Assembly: GCA_913056235.1 (NCBI GenBank) | Contig: CAJXMW010000006.1 | Coordinates: 62,001 to 126,000, forward strand | DNA length: 64,000 nt | Source of the DNA: an uncultured Fodinibius sp. | GTDB lineage: Bacteria; Bacteroidota; Rhodothermia; Balneolales; Balneolaceae | Direction: 5' to 3' | Shown: piece after piece, positions 45,059 through 54,143 of the stretch | How positions within the stretch are numbered: position 1 is the first letter of the stretch | How the letters are laid out: every line of letters begins with the position of its first letter | Program-made: the position numbers and the translations under genes | The notes under the pieces: generated by a model | What the model was told of the DNA's origin: nothing | The model's database searches: none | The model's input: the letters and a program-made list of their open reading frames with translations, nothing else

Positions 45059-45394
45059 TCAGCTATGCTCGGCAATCCAGCGCTTGAGCGCCAAACTCAC
45101 CAATGATGAATAAAACATATCCTTTTCCCCGGCAATAGTTTTGACCCTGTCAATCAAATCTACTTCTAAGTTATAGCTGACAATTTTTTTCTTGGATTTT
45201 TCTTGTTTATTGGAAGGATCTTCCTCTGCTTGTTCTTGGCTGTCATTATTAACGACCTGTTCCTCCGAGGACGTTGAATTCCTATCTTTATGCTTCTTTG
45301 ATTTTGAGACTCCTAAATCAGGGATAAATCCCATTGAACTATCATCCGATTTGAAACCTATAGGGCTGCTGCCCAGACTTCTCTTTTTTGACAT
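45059..45394 (-). CDS. small ParA-partner protein with ribbon-helix-helix-like C-terminus
   Basis: 111 residues. The first 65 are low-complexity, polar and basic/acidic (SKSKKHKDRNSTSSEEQ). The last 45 (IVSYNLEVDLIDRVKTIAGEKDMFYSSLVSLALKRWIAEHS) have the strand-helix-helix pattern of ribbon-helix-helix DNA-binding proteins. It lies 30 bases downstream of parA, so it probably acts as the DNA-binding partner in a ParA-type partition system. Confidence 0.65.
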   Translation of the reverse strand: MSKKRSLGSSPIGFKSDDSSMGFIPDLGVSKSKKHKDRNSTSSEEQVVNNDSQEQAEEDPSNKQEKSKKKIVSYNLEVDLIDRVKTIAGEKDMFYSSLVSLALKRWIAEHS

Positions 45395-45424
45395 AATGTA
45401 CTGATCCCTTTTGAATTGCGAAGC

Positions 45425-46180
45425 TTATCCCTGGCCATTTTTAATCTCTTGAGCCAGTGCATCATAGTCTTCGGCCCCATAACTGTCAGGGGCATATTCA
45501 AAAATAGTCTTGTGATGGCTCGGAGCTTCTGCCAACGCTACATTATCTCGGATAAGAGTATCAAACACTTTATTGCCAAAATAATCTTTGATATGATCCA
45601 CGACCTCGTTGTTCAAATTTTTTCGGCCGTCGAACAGCGTACAAATAATGCCCGTAATTTCAATCTCTGGGTTCAGTCGCTCTTTTACCACCTGTATAAC
45701 ATCCATCAGTTTTGACAAACCGTGTAAAGCCAAATATTCTGACTGTAACACAATAAATATCTCATTCACAGCCGTAAAAGCATTCAGGGTCAACAACCCG
45801 AGATTGGGTGGGCAATCAATAAGGATGTAGTCATATTTCTCATAGAATCCATTGAGCGAATTTTTTAGGATGGTCTCGCGGGCCGGTTCATTGGCGAACT
45901 CCATCTCAGCTCCGGATAAATCGATTGAGGAAGGCATGATATCGAATCCGTTATGACTGATAATCGCCTCTTCAGGATCTACCCTGCCCTTCAAAACATC
46001 ATAAATACTATTGTCTAACCGATTAGAACTCTTTCTCAGCGAGTATGTTAGGTTAGCTTGAGGATCCAAATCCACCATCAACACCTTGTTACCCTGGCGA
46101 CAAAGCCCAGCTCCAACATTTACTGTTGACGTTGTTTTCCCTACTCCACCTTTTTGATTTGTAAAAGCTATCGTTTTCAT
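45425..46180 (-). CDS. parA: ParA-family partition ATPase
   Basis: 251 residues. Deviant Walker A KGGVGKTTSTVNVGAGL at residue 9 onward (two Lys), Walker A' VDLDPQANLT, and YDYILIDCPPNLGLLTLNA. Such ATPases position chromosomes, plasmids or large machines on the nucleoid. The partner here is a ribbon-helix-helix-like protein rather than ParB, so it is not the canonical chromosomal parAB. A parS-like site in 46181-46451 could not be identified. Confidence 0.9.
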   Translation of the reverse strand: MKTIAFTNQKGGVGKTTSTVNVGAGLCRQGNKVLMVDLDPQANLTYSLRKSSNRLDNSIYDVLKGRVDPEEAIISHNGFDIMPSSIDLSGAEMEFANEPARETILKNSLNGFYEKYDYILIDCPPNLGLLTLNAFTAVNEIFIVLQSEYLALHGLSKLMDVIQVVKERLNPEIEITGIICTLFDGRKNLNNEVVDHIKDYFGNKVFDTLIRDNVALAEAPSHHKTIFEYAPDSYGAEDYDALAQEIKNGQG

Positions 46181-46451
46181 AATTTATTGCCGTTTTGCAC
46201 TTCCCGAACTCCAATTTTAGTTACTATCCAAGGATAAGTCCCTCTTTAGTTATATAGAGGACTCACAAAGGGCTTTGTTACAACTTTTATTAAAATTTTT
46301 TAATAATTAATAAAATCAGCTTAGCCCTACTTAAACGTCGATAGAAATGCCAATTACCATCCAAGAATTATTAATCATAGTAACCAATTACGCCCGATAA
46401 GAAACCTAACTGTGCGTATATTGTTAAGAAGCTGAATTCCTGGAGAGCGTT
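46181..46451. other. AT-rich leader upstream of parA
   Basis: 271 bases with no supported gene. It contains an AT-rich run at about 46284-46316 and an imperfect inverted repeat near 46237-46262 (GTCCCTCT...AGAGGAC) that might be an operator or partition site for the ParA-partner protein. Confidence 0.35.
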
Positions 46452-46601
46452 TTAGAAGTTTGGAAAGAAATACTCGACCAGGAATTGTACACCAAATATC
46501 ACTGCAATTAATCCAGCAGCAAGTATTAACACTGCAATAGCGATTGTTTGTCCTTCTGATAAGCCTTTTTTAGACGAACTTTCTTTATTTTGTTTAGCCA
46601 T
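46452..46601 (-). CDS. 49-residue single-helix membrane protein
   Basis: ATG at 46601 with GAGAG about 10 bases upstream. Residues 1-18 are polar and basic (MAKQNKESSSKKGLSEGQ), followed by a strong helix (TIAIAVLILAAGLIAVIFGVQF) and an aromatic tail (FPNF). It is too short for ordinary ORF lists. Co-directional with parA and divergent from the next plus-strand gene. No function known. Confidence 0.65.
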   Translation of the reverse strand: MAKQNKESSSKKGLSEGQTIAIAVLILAAGLIAVIFGVQFLVEYFFPNF

Positions 46602-46751
46602 AATAATGCTCTCTTTATTCGAGTCTAAATCAATCTATCTGTTGGCCATCTTATTTGCAAATGACTGTTTGCTTTAATTCATCTATCCCCTTCCGTTGGG
46701 CCAATTTTTCCTTATTATTGAACTTAATAAACAGGACTGAACTATTTGCTT

Positions 46752-47252
46752 ATGACTGAAACGGTAACTATACAGGAACAACGGCACACCTTTTGGAAAA
46801 GCTCAGCCATCACTTCGGCAGTGCTCTGCGTGATATTATTTCTTGTATTTTGGAATACTAACGATCCCTTCTGGACAGGTATCTTTCGATTGGGCGCTTT
46901 TATCTTTTTTGCCAGCGCAGTACTCAGTTATTTAAAAATCATGGATGGGCCATTAGAAGTAACCTTAAACTCAACAGACGATTTACTGCTGGTATCTTAC
47001 AAAAAACAAGGAGAAACCATTCAAGAGGAAGAGTTTAAGCGACACACCATTAAACAGATTAACCCAACCGGCAACGGCAAGAACCCGTTGATTTCCTATC
47101 TACAGCCAGGCTCAGCGGCATTTGAAGTAAATTTCACTGATACTAATCGTGACCTTTTTTTGTTTCAATTCGGAGGACGTCCCCTCTATTTCGACAAGCC
47201 ATCCCAGCAGAAAGTTATTGATTTCTTGGAAACCGAGGATATTGACATCTAA
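46752..47252 (+). CDS. two-helix membrane protein of unknown function
   Basis: 166 residues from the ATG at 46752 (preferred to the in-frame TTG two codons upstream). Two membrane helices (about 18-58) are followed by a soluble beta-rich domain (about 65-166) with ISYLQPGSAAFEVNF and LFLFQFGGRPLYF. It converges with the M28 peptidase gene 6 bases downstream. No family recognised. Confidence 0.6.
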   Translation: MTETVTIQEQRHTFWKSSAITSAVLCVILFLVFWNTNDPFWTGIFRLGAFIFFASAVLSYLKIMDGPLEVTLNSTDDLLLVSYKKQGETIQEEEFKRHTIKQINPTGNGKNPLISYLQPGSAAFEVNFTDTNRDLFLFQFGGRPLYFDKPSQQKVIDFLETEDIDI

Positions 47253-47258
47253 TCTTGA

Positions 47259-48644
47259 TTAAAATCTCAAAGGTCTGGGATACACCGCCGGGCTCTTGTA
47301 GTTAAACTCATCTACAGAGCGCACGCCAAATATATAGTTATCCTTAGAAACACCCTTGATGGTATACTGGGTCGTATCTCCTACAAACTCAGACTCTTGC
47401 CAGTACGGATTATGCGTTTGACGCCAAACAACTTCATATCCTTTCAAATCCGGTTCACTGTTAGCCCGCCATTGCAAAGTTGTATTATTTTCTAGCTCCT
47501 GTACCTGGATACCTACCTCTTGCGGCCTGGCAGGTGCATTAGCCAGCGATGTTAAAGCGAAGGCATTAAGCCGAGTCACTTTGGCCACATAATCGTAATC
47601 CACAAAACGCGGTAAATCGCCATACTGCACACCGTCTTCTTTACGTACATCCTGATGCTGGCGCTCATAGTACTCGTGCGGCTCGCTGATCCGTACCGCC
47701 GGATAACCCTGTTCCAGGAACGCTGAATGATCACCGCTGCGCAGGTAGCGATCCCGCCGATAAATCATATTTACCTGAAGATCTTGCATGTTCTGCTCAG
47801 CTATTCGGTAAAAATAGCGACCAAGTTGACGACTGGGCGTATCGTTTTCCCCTCCGGTATATAGCAACATCCGATGGTAATCAGTAAGCTTAATACCGGG
47901 AGGTAAGCCCTGGGCAAATACGCGTACCTCATCGTCATGCACCGACCCATCTGTACTTTTGATGGTATTACCAATAATATCGTTGGTGATCATGGCCGAA
48001 ATATTAATATTTCGGCGTTTGGCCATTTCAGCATAGTGTTTCGCTCCAAGCAATCCCTGCTCCTCTCCGGCAAAAGCGACAAATACAATAGTCGCATCGA
48101 ATTCATACTTCGACATCACGCGAGCCAACTCCATTACTGCTGCCGTGCCCGAAGCATCGTCATTGGCGCCCGGTGCATAGCTGGTATCATCCATAATATC
48201 AGACACACGGGAATCGTAATGGCCGCTTACCACATAGGTACGATCTTTACTCTCGAGCTGAGTACCCGGCAGAACCGCCATCACATTCACGATTTCAGTA
48301 GGTTCATCAATACGTGGGTTATCCCGCTCTACATATTGGTCATATTTCACCTTCAATCGGTTGTTAGAGGCTTTGCGATATCGTTGAAAGGTGTCATATA
48401 TCCATTGTCGGGCAGCACCTATGCCAATCGAGTCACTGCTGGTATCTGACGTTGTATGCCGGGTGTGAAAGTTGGCCAACGTTTTAATATTGGCCTCTAT
48501 GGAATCAACCGAAATATCCTGCTTGATTTGTGATATTTGGGACATCCGTTGTTGTGAAGATTCGGATCGCTCCGATTGACATCCAGCGCTTAACGCTAAA
48601 AAGATCCCTAAAAAATAAATGGTATATGATTTTAGTGTGCCCAT
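47259..48644 (-). CDS. M28-family aminopeptidase lipoprotein with C-terminal fibronectin-III-like domain
   Basis: 461 residues. A signal peptide ends in a lipobox (LSAGC, Cys about 22). The M28 catalytic core has VSGHYDSRV (zinc His and Asp), GANDDASGTAAVMEL (bridging Asp), FAGEEQGLLGAKHY (Glu pair) and NDIIGNT. A fibronectin type III module fills the C-terminus (about 370-461). It should release N-terminal amino acids from peptides outside the cytoplasm, anchored in the envelope. It is the only gene of its unit. Confidence 0.9.
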   Translation of the reverse strand: MGTLKSYTIYFLGIFLALSAGCQSERSESSQQRMSQISQIKQDISVDSIEANIKTLANFHTRHTTSDTSSDSIGIGAARQWIYDTFQRYRKASNNRLKVKYDQYVERDNPRIDEPTEIVNVMAVLPGTQLESKDRTYVVSGHYDSRVSDIMDDTSYAPGANDDASGTAAVMELARVMSKYEFDATIVFVAFAGEEQGLLGAKHYAEMAKRRNINISAMITNDIIGNTIKSTDGSVHDDEVRVFAQGLPPGIKLTDYHRMLLYTGGENDTPSRQLGRYFYRIAEQNMQDLQVNMIYRRDRYLRSGDHSAFLEQGYPAVRISEPHEYYERQHQDVRKEDGVQYGDLPRFVDYDYVAKVTRLNAFALTSLANAPARPQEVGIQVQELENNTTLQWRANSEPDLKGYEVVWRQTHNPYWQESEFVGDTTQYTIKGVSKDNYIFGVRSVDEFNYKSPAVYPRPLRF

Positions 48645-48786
48645 AAATTTCTAAGCAATTTCCTAAAGAAGTTTTGAGATAGGATAAAAGTCTGAGCAAT
48701 CAAATGATGTTAAATGTTATTTCAGATTTGCAAAGATTTATTATTTCAACAACATTTCCTGAAACCTTCAATACAACAAATTTCAG

Positions 48787-50004
48787 ATGACATTTATTAA
48801 GCAATTAAGCTTTTTCTGTTTTTCACTATTTATACTAGCCAGCTGTTCTTCCCAGGAAACCAATGAGCAGCGGGCACAGGAACTTGCTCAGCAGTTCATA
48901 ATTGTTGATGGTCATATTGATGTGCCCTATCGCCTGAACCACCATTGGGAGGATATTTCGCAATCAGCTCCCGGTGGAAATTTCGACTATCCCCGTGCCC
49001 AAGAAGGCGGACTCGATGCACCGTTTATGTCTATATATGTGCCCGTTAAATATCAAGAAACAGGGGGAGCCAGAGCTGCAGCGGATAGTTTAATTACCAT
49101 GGTCAAGGGTATTGTTTCCGATCATCCCGATAAATTTGCCATTGCCACAACTCCGCAAGAGATCAAGACGCAATTTCAGGAGGGATTGATTTCTCTGCCG
49201 ATGGGCATTGAAAATGGAGCGCCCATCGAGGAACTGTCCACGGTAAAGTACTTTTACGACCAAGGAGTGCGGTATATAACCTTAGCTCATGCGAAAGATA
49301 ACCGACTCAGCGACTCATCATACGACACCACAGCAGATACGCACGACGGCCTGAGTAAATTTGGTAAAAATGTAGTTCAGGAGATGAATCGGGTAGGCAT
49401 TATGGTGGATGTATCTCACATCACCGACAAAGCTTTTTATGATGTGATGGATGCCACTGAAGCCCCGGTTGTAGCTACTCACTCCTCTTGCCGTCACTTC
49501 ACCCCTGGTTTTGAGCGAAACATGAGTGATGAGCTGATCAAGCGGCTGGCAAAGAACGAAGGCGTCATCATGATTAACTTTGGTTCCACATTCCTCGACA
49601 GCACCTCGGCCAACAGTTCTGAACAGGTGCGGCAAGAAATCAGTGCTAAAATTGAGGAGAAAGGCCTCGATCCCTCCAGCGAGAAGGCCGAAGAATTTCG
49701 GGAAACGTATTTCCAGGAAAACTTCAAGTTTAGTACCGTCGAAAGAGTTGCTGACCATATTGATCGCGTCGTTGATCTGGTGGGCGTAAAACATGTAGGG
49801 CTGGGATCTGACTATGACGGCGTAGGTCCTACCCTGCCTGAAGGGCTAAAAGATGTATCGGAATATCCCAACTTAATTGCTGAGCTCCTGGAACGCGGTT
49901 ATACGGAGGAAGAAATCCAAAAAATATGTTCTGGCAATATTTTCCGCGTTTGGAATGAAGTCATTGAGGTGGCAAATAATATGCAATCGACGACTTCCAA
50001 TTAA
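48787..50004 (+). CDS. membrane dipeptidase (peptidase M19) lipoprotein
   Basis: 405 residues. A lipobox (LASC, Cys near 19) follows the signal. The renal-dipeptidase pattern is clear: VDGHIDVPYRL (zinc H-x-D), GIENGAPIEEL (bridging Glu), DVSHIT, THSSCRHF and GLGSDYDGVG. M19 enzymes cleave L-D dipeptides, including those with a C-terminal D-residue. It is followed by a terminator and a DSD1-type gene, a pairing that suggests handling of D-amino acids. Confidence 0.95.
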   Translation: MTFIKQLSFFCFSLFILASCSSQETNEQRAQELAQQFIIVDGHIDVPYRLNHHWEDISQSAPGGNFDYPRAQEGGLDAPFMSIYVPVKYQETGGARAAADSLITMVKGIVSDHPDKFAIATTPQEIKTQFQEGLISLPMGIENGAPIEELSTVKYFYDQGVRYITLAHAKDNRLSDSSYDTTADTHDGLSKFGKNVVQEMNRVGIMVDVSHITDKAFYDVMDATEAPVVATHSSCRHFTPGFERNMSDELIKRLAKNEGVIMINFGSTFLDSTSANSSEQVRQEISAKIEEKGLDPSSEKAEEFRETYFQENFKFSTVERVADHIDRVVDLVGVKHVGLGSDYDGVGPTLPEGLKDVSEYPNLIAELLERGYTEEEIQKICSGNIFRVWNEVIEVANNMQSTTSN

Positions 50005-50021
50005 CAAAAAAACTTAAACTT

Positions 50022-50053
50022 GCCCTGGTATCCTGTGGATGCCGGGGCTTTTT
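50022..50053 (+). terminator. rho-independent terminator after the M19 dipeptidase
   Basis: A 12-bp stem with two G-T pairs (50022-50033 with 50037-50048), a three-base loop and a T run. It stops about 20 bases before the next start codon, so readthrough or an overlapping promoter must serve the DSD1-type gene. Confidence 0.7.
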
Positions 50054-50072
50054 CATTTCCAATTTCCTTACT

Positions 50073-51176
50073 GTGATGAATCCTATTACAGAAGTAACGC
50101 TATTACTTAATGAAGATATCTGCAAAGCCAACATACAGCGAATGGCTCAGAAGGCCCGTAGAAACGGCCTTGCCTTTAAGCCACATATGAAAACCCATCA
50201 GTCCGCAGCTGTCGGGGACTGGTTGCGAAATAACGGCGTAGAAGCAATCACCGTGTCATCGGTGAAGATGGCCGAATATTTTGCTGCTCACGGATGGCGT
50301 GATATTACCATTGCCTTTCCCTGTAATGTACGCCAGATTGACCGTATAAATAAACTGACTGAGAAAACAACGGTGACACTCCTTATCAATAACCTGCATG
50401 CCGTTGAAGTGCTCCAAAAAGAACTCGAGAACACTGTTAAAGCTTACATTGAAATTGATACTGGTTCAGGGCGAACTGGGCTTAGCATACAGCAGCTAGC
50501 TAAAATCAAAAAACTTATCCAAAAGTTACAGAGAGCATCGTCAATAAACTGGATTGGATTTTATTCTCACCCCGGACATTCTTATAGCGCTCGATCAAGC
50601 CAAGAAATCCAGACGGTACACGAATTGGTTACAGAACAATGTCGCATCTTAGCTGATAAGCTTAAATCAGAATTTGGAACATTTGAGATTTGTATTGGTG
50701 ATACCCCATGCTGCTCTCAGGGAACCGGCTTTGAAGGCGTAGATGCCATAAGTCCCGGTAACTTCGTGTTTTACGACCTGATGCAAGTACAGATCGGAAA
50801 CTGCCAAGTATCCGATATTGCCGTGGCGATGGCATGCCCGGTAGTGGATACTTATCCTGAACGACTAGAATTGGCCATTCACGGCGGTGCCATTCATTTC
50901 TCTAAAGAGTCGATGCTCATTGATAACAATGAATCGTTTGGACTGGCAGCCTTTCAAAAAGAAAACCACTGGGAATTGATCGATAACAAAACCTATTTGA
51001 AGAGTTTATCTCAAGAGCACGGTATCGTAAGCTGTTCAAAAGATGCGTTTGAACAATTTCAGGTAGGTGATCTCATTACCATTCTGCCCGTACACTCATG
51101 TCTCACAGCCAACCTGATGGGCACCTACCAACTGTCTGACGGTACCATTCTCAACCAGATGAGTTCGAATTATTAA
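50073..51176 (+). CDS. DSD1-type PLP-dependent D-amino-acid enzyme (D-threonine aldolase/D-serine dehydratase fold)
   Basis: 367 residues of a fold-type III PLP barrel. The expected Lys region is near the N-terminus (LAFKPHMKTHQSA), followed by DTGSGRTGLS, GFYSHPGHSY and GDTPCCSQ, with a metal-binding His/Cys region near the C-terminus (LPVHSCLTANLMGTY). It could be a D-threonine/3-hydroxy-D-aspartate aldolase or a D-serine dehydratase. Its position behind an M19 dipeptidase suggests that D-amino acids released from peptides are degraded here. Confidence 0.85.
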   Translation: MMNPITEVTLLLNEDICKANIQRMAQKARRNGLAFKPHMKTHQSAAVGDWLRNNGVEAITVSSVKMAEYFAAHGWRDITIAFPCNVRQIDRINKLTEKTTVTLLINNLHAVEVLQKELENTVKAYIEIDTGSGRTGLSIQQLAKIKKLIQKLQRASSINWIGFYSHPGHSYSARSSQEIQTVHELVTEQCRILADKLKSEFGTFEICIGDTPCCSQGTGFEGVDAISPGNFVFYDLMQVQIGNCQVSDIAVAMACPVVDTYPERLELAIHGGAIHFSKESMLIDNNESFGLAAFQKENHWELIDNKTYLKSLSQEHGIVSCSKDAFEQFQVGDLITILPVHSCLTANLMGTYQLSDGTILNQMSSNY

Positions 51177-51312
51177 AAATGTACGATGACGGGTCTATCC
51201 GCGTGTGTACGGGGCCACCACTTTGCCAACGTATCTGCCGCTATAGGGCAAGCATATTATCAACAACGAAGCGATCGGTTACCTATTTATTATGACAGGC
51301 AGTTTAAACTGA

Positions 51313-53253
51313 TTAATTGGCTTTGTACAGCCAAGCCTCAGAGTTTTGGTTCTGTTGGATTTGTTTAAGTGCAGAACGTGCTTCGCCCAGCTGATTATAT
51401 CCATGGTAGGAAACGAGCATAATATTTGATCCATCCATATTGATAATTGCTGCATCATATCCGTCGTTGCGCAGTTTATTTCTGAAATCAAGGGCGTTTT
51501 CTTCAACCTCGAACGATCCTCCAACAAGATAGTAGGTTGCTGATGTACTATTTTGCGCACTATTGGGCATTGCCTTTTGCTGCTGTGTCATTGTAGAATC
51601 CGAAGACGTGTCACCGTCAGTTGGCTGCTCTGCAATATTAGCGGAATCACTATTTGCAGTATTTCCACCGAGATTAATTTGTACTTTTTGGGTCTTGACT
51701 TCAGGATCAGATATAGCCGGAGCCTCTTCCTGTTTTTCTTTCTGCGCATTCATCTGCTGTTTGTCGGACGTATCCTGCTGGGCGGTCTCTTTCTCTTGTC
51801 TTTGCTCAGCCCTATCCTGTTGCCTGTCTTGAGCAGAAGTATCAGGTTCTTCCGCTCTTTCGTTCTGAGGCTCATCCTCTTTAACGTCTTTCTCTTTTAA
51901 CAACCGATCACTTTGCTTGAGCTCTTCTCGCATTTGTTCTCGTTCATCTTGCAAGACCTCATATTTATTATCAAAATCATCGCCATACCGCTCAGGAATG
52001 GTGGGCTCCAGTGAAGCCTCAATTAATATTACAAGCTCTCTCATTTGCACGTCTTTGGAGCTATAACCGAATAGATAACGCAAGCCAAAAAACCATGGTG
52101 GCAGATCTTTAAGGATGGGCACTCCTCGCCGCACTTCAGATTTTTCCTGGCTATAAAGACCTGCGATAACGGTCGATTCCCCATCTAACAAGAGTGCCTG
52201 TGTTTGAGCTTGCTGCTTATTAATGATGGTACTAACCGGATCGGGTTGTGCCGAGGAACGCTCAGCCTGAATATCCAGATGCACAAATGTTGTATCTTGC
52301 TGAGTAATAACCTGTGGAGTAACTGTTAATATCGTACCTACGCTAAAAAATTGCTCAACAACATTACCAGCAATATCTCGCTGTTTGATTGAAAAATCCT
52401 GGCCCACCTGAATCCTACCTTCTTGGCCATCCATCACCTTAACCGTAGGAGACGCCAATACCTCTCCAAGGTTATTAGCTTCAAAAGCACTAAACAACGC
52501 TTGCACGTCTATGCCGGTGTTACCAATTTCGCCAACATTAATCAGAGCATTAAAGACGTCTTGGGAGACATTTTGAGCTCCCTTGGAGTTGACCTGAACA
52601 AAAGGGCCGTCAAATTGAGAGTTCGGGAGGCTCTGTCCTCCGCCCTGACCACCGCCACCTTGTCCACTGCCGCCTTGGCCGCCACCAAGAATAGCATCCG
52701 GCACATTTTCGGATATGGTAGACCAGTCAACTCCAATTTCTTTCAAAGCTCGGCGGTTACCTTCGAAGAAAATGGCGTTAATACGAACTTCATGCGTATT
52801 AGTGGTAGCTATCGGTTGCTGACCTTCGCCTCCACCTCCTGACTGGGCGCCCCCACCGCCAGCAGCAGCTTGAGTCATTTGGTCTTGCTGTAGTGACTCC
52901 TTGGTTACAATTTCAAAAAACTCTTTTTTCTCAACCAGCTGGAGCTCTTTAACACGGAGTATCAACTTCAAAGCATCCATCCAGTGCATTGCAGGGACAG
53001 ATATACCAATATTGCCAGAAACCTCGGTTCGGTTGATTACGAGCTTGTCACGGAACTTCTGAGCAAATTGATTAATTACATCTATGGCTCGCGCAAAGGG
53101 TGTGGTGCGGTCGAAAGTAACGACCTCTTCAGGATTGGTATACTCTCGATATTCTGCAGGAAGATTATCCCGGTTTTGACTGTACACCCCGGTAGCAAGG
53201 ATGAATAAAAATGCGAAAATTAACGGTATCGACTTATATCTGTAAGAATCCAT
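51313..53253 (-). CDS. type IV pilus/type II secretion secretin with C-terminal SPOR domain
   Basis: 646 residues. Signal peptide (about 1-25), a secretin-N-like domain (about 35-130: VIVNxxxVSGNIGISVPAMHWMDALKLILRVKEL), a Gly/Gln-rich spacer, the secretin core (about 155-420: RRALKEIGVDWSTI, VLASPTVKVMDGQEG and LLLDGESTVIAGLYSQ), a long Glu/Gln/Asp-rich linker (about 430-560) and a SPOR-like domain (about 570-646: YYLVGGSFEVEENALDFRNKLRNDGYDA). SPOR domains bind glycan stripped of stem peptides. The combination would tether the outer-membrane pore to peptidoglycan. It ends the pilus operon. Confidence 0.85.
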   Translation of the reverse strand: MDSYRYKSIPLIFAFLFILATGVYSQNRDNLPAEYREYTNPEEVVTFDRTTPFARAIDVINQFAQKFRDKLVINRTEVSGNIGISVPAMHWMDALKLILRVKELQLVEKKEFFEIVTKESLQQDQMTQAAAGGGGAQSGGGGEGQQPIATTNTHEVRINAIFFEGNRRALKEIGVDWSTISENVPDAILGGGQGGSGQGGGGQGGGQSLPNSQFDGPFVQVNSKGAQNVSQDVFNALINVGEIGNTGIDVQALFSAFEANNLGEVLASPTVKVMDGQEGRIQVGQDFSIKQRDIAGNVVEQFFSVGTILTVTPQVITQQDTTFVHLDIQAERSSAQPDPVSTIINKQQAQTQALLLDGESTVIAGLYSQEKSEVRRGVPILKDLPPWFFGLRYLFGYSSKDVQMRELVILIEASLEPTIPERYGDDFDNKYEVLQDEREQMREELKQSDRLLKEKDVKEDEPQNERAEEPDTSAQDRQQDRAEQRQEKETAQQDTSDKQQMNAQKEKQEEAPAISDPEVKTQKVQINLGGNTANSDSANIAEQPTDGDTSSDSTMTQQQKAMPNSAQNSTSATYYLVGGSFEVEENALDFRNKLRNDGYDAAIINMDGSNIMLVSYHGYNQLGEARSALKQIQQNQNSEAWLYKAN

Positions 53254-53254
53254 A

Positions 53255-54127
53255 CTAATTACTACTTTGATTTTCTTCGTTATTCACCTGCAATGTCACC
53301 CGCTCTATAATTCCACCCTTATTGAGTTTAAATGATGCTGTCCCCCGCTTAACATTAATCGAGGTAAGCTCTCCCAAATACACGTCATCTCCTTTCGACA
53401 ATCGCTGCATAACACCATTTTGATCGACTAAAAATACTTTATCGGTACTTACCGCAATGAGCGAGCTCTGCTCAACATTTACCAGATTATTCTCATTGGT
53501 CTTCACAGACCGAATTAATGGATAAAAGGGATTATAAACCGAGCCCACCAAATTATTAGTAATTGCCAGATCAGGTTTCCCAAGAAGTTTTACCCGGTCG
53601 TAGAAGCTTTTGAGTGAAAAGTTAAAGTTAACTTTGCCGTAAGATTCCAACTCATTGATAGGGCTGATAGAAACCTTGCTAACCTTATTTAAAGGCTTGC
53701 TCAGTTCGATCTGCCGGATAAAGTTAATGAAATTGCGATAATAGCCCTGTCCGGTAATTTTCATCGACATGGTACCGTACTGATCGTGCGTAGTAGAATC
53801 TGAAAAGCTAAATGTAAAGTTCGTAAAAGCCGAACCGGTATTAATATTATTCAGAAAATCATAAACATTATCCTCGTTACTATTGGCATAAAGCGCCTTA
53901 TTGTAGTTATTAAAAAAGCGTGTTGCCTCTTCGTATCGCTTTTTTAAAATGGGAAACTGATTGGCCTTTTGCTGTTTCTGGTTGAGTTCCTGGCGTTTTT
54001 GTTCAGCCTTTTGGCGAAGTTCTTTTACCCTTGGCTGTTGATAAAAATAGATGTAGCTGACCCCGGCCCCAATAAAAGTGGTGAGGACAACAAGCAAAAT
54101 TAACGTATTTCGTACACCGTAGGACAT
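53255..54127 (-). CDS. PilO-like inner-membrane protein with PilP/GspC-like C-terminal domain
   Basis: 290 residues. A membrane helix (about 8-30), a coiled coil (about 35-75, Gln/Lys/Glu-rich) and a ferredoxin-like PilO region (about 90-190). A C-terminal beta domain (about 220-280: AVSTDKVFLVDQNGVMQRLSKGDDVYLGELTSI) resembles the HR/PDZ-like part of GspC and PilP. In Pseudomonas, PilO and PilP are separate; here they seem joined. It follows the PilM-PilN fusion by 16 bases and is 1 base from the secretin gene. Confidence 0.7.
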   Translation of the reverse strand: MSYGVRNTLILLVVLTTFIGAGVSYIYFYQQPRVKELRQKAEQKRQELNQKQQKANQFPILKKRYEEATRFFNNYNKALYANSNEDNVYDFLNNINTGSAFTNFTFSFSDSTTHDQYGTMSMKITGQGYYRNFINFIRQIELSKPLNKVSKVSISPINELESYGKVNFNFSLKSFYDRVKLLGKPDLAITNNLVGSVYNPFYPLIRSVKTNENNLVNVEQSSLIAVSTDKVFLVDQNGVMQRLSKGDDVYLGELTSINVKRGTASFKLNKGGIIERVTLQVNNEENQSSN

Positions 54128-54143
54128 ATCGATCGTTGCCTAA

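Noticed and set aside
51563-51832. Cys/Phe/Leu-rich plus-strand ORF
   Set aside because: Complement of the acidic Gln-rich linker of the secretin gene.
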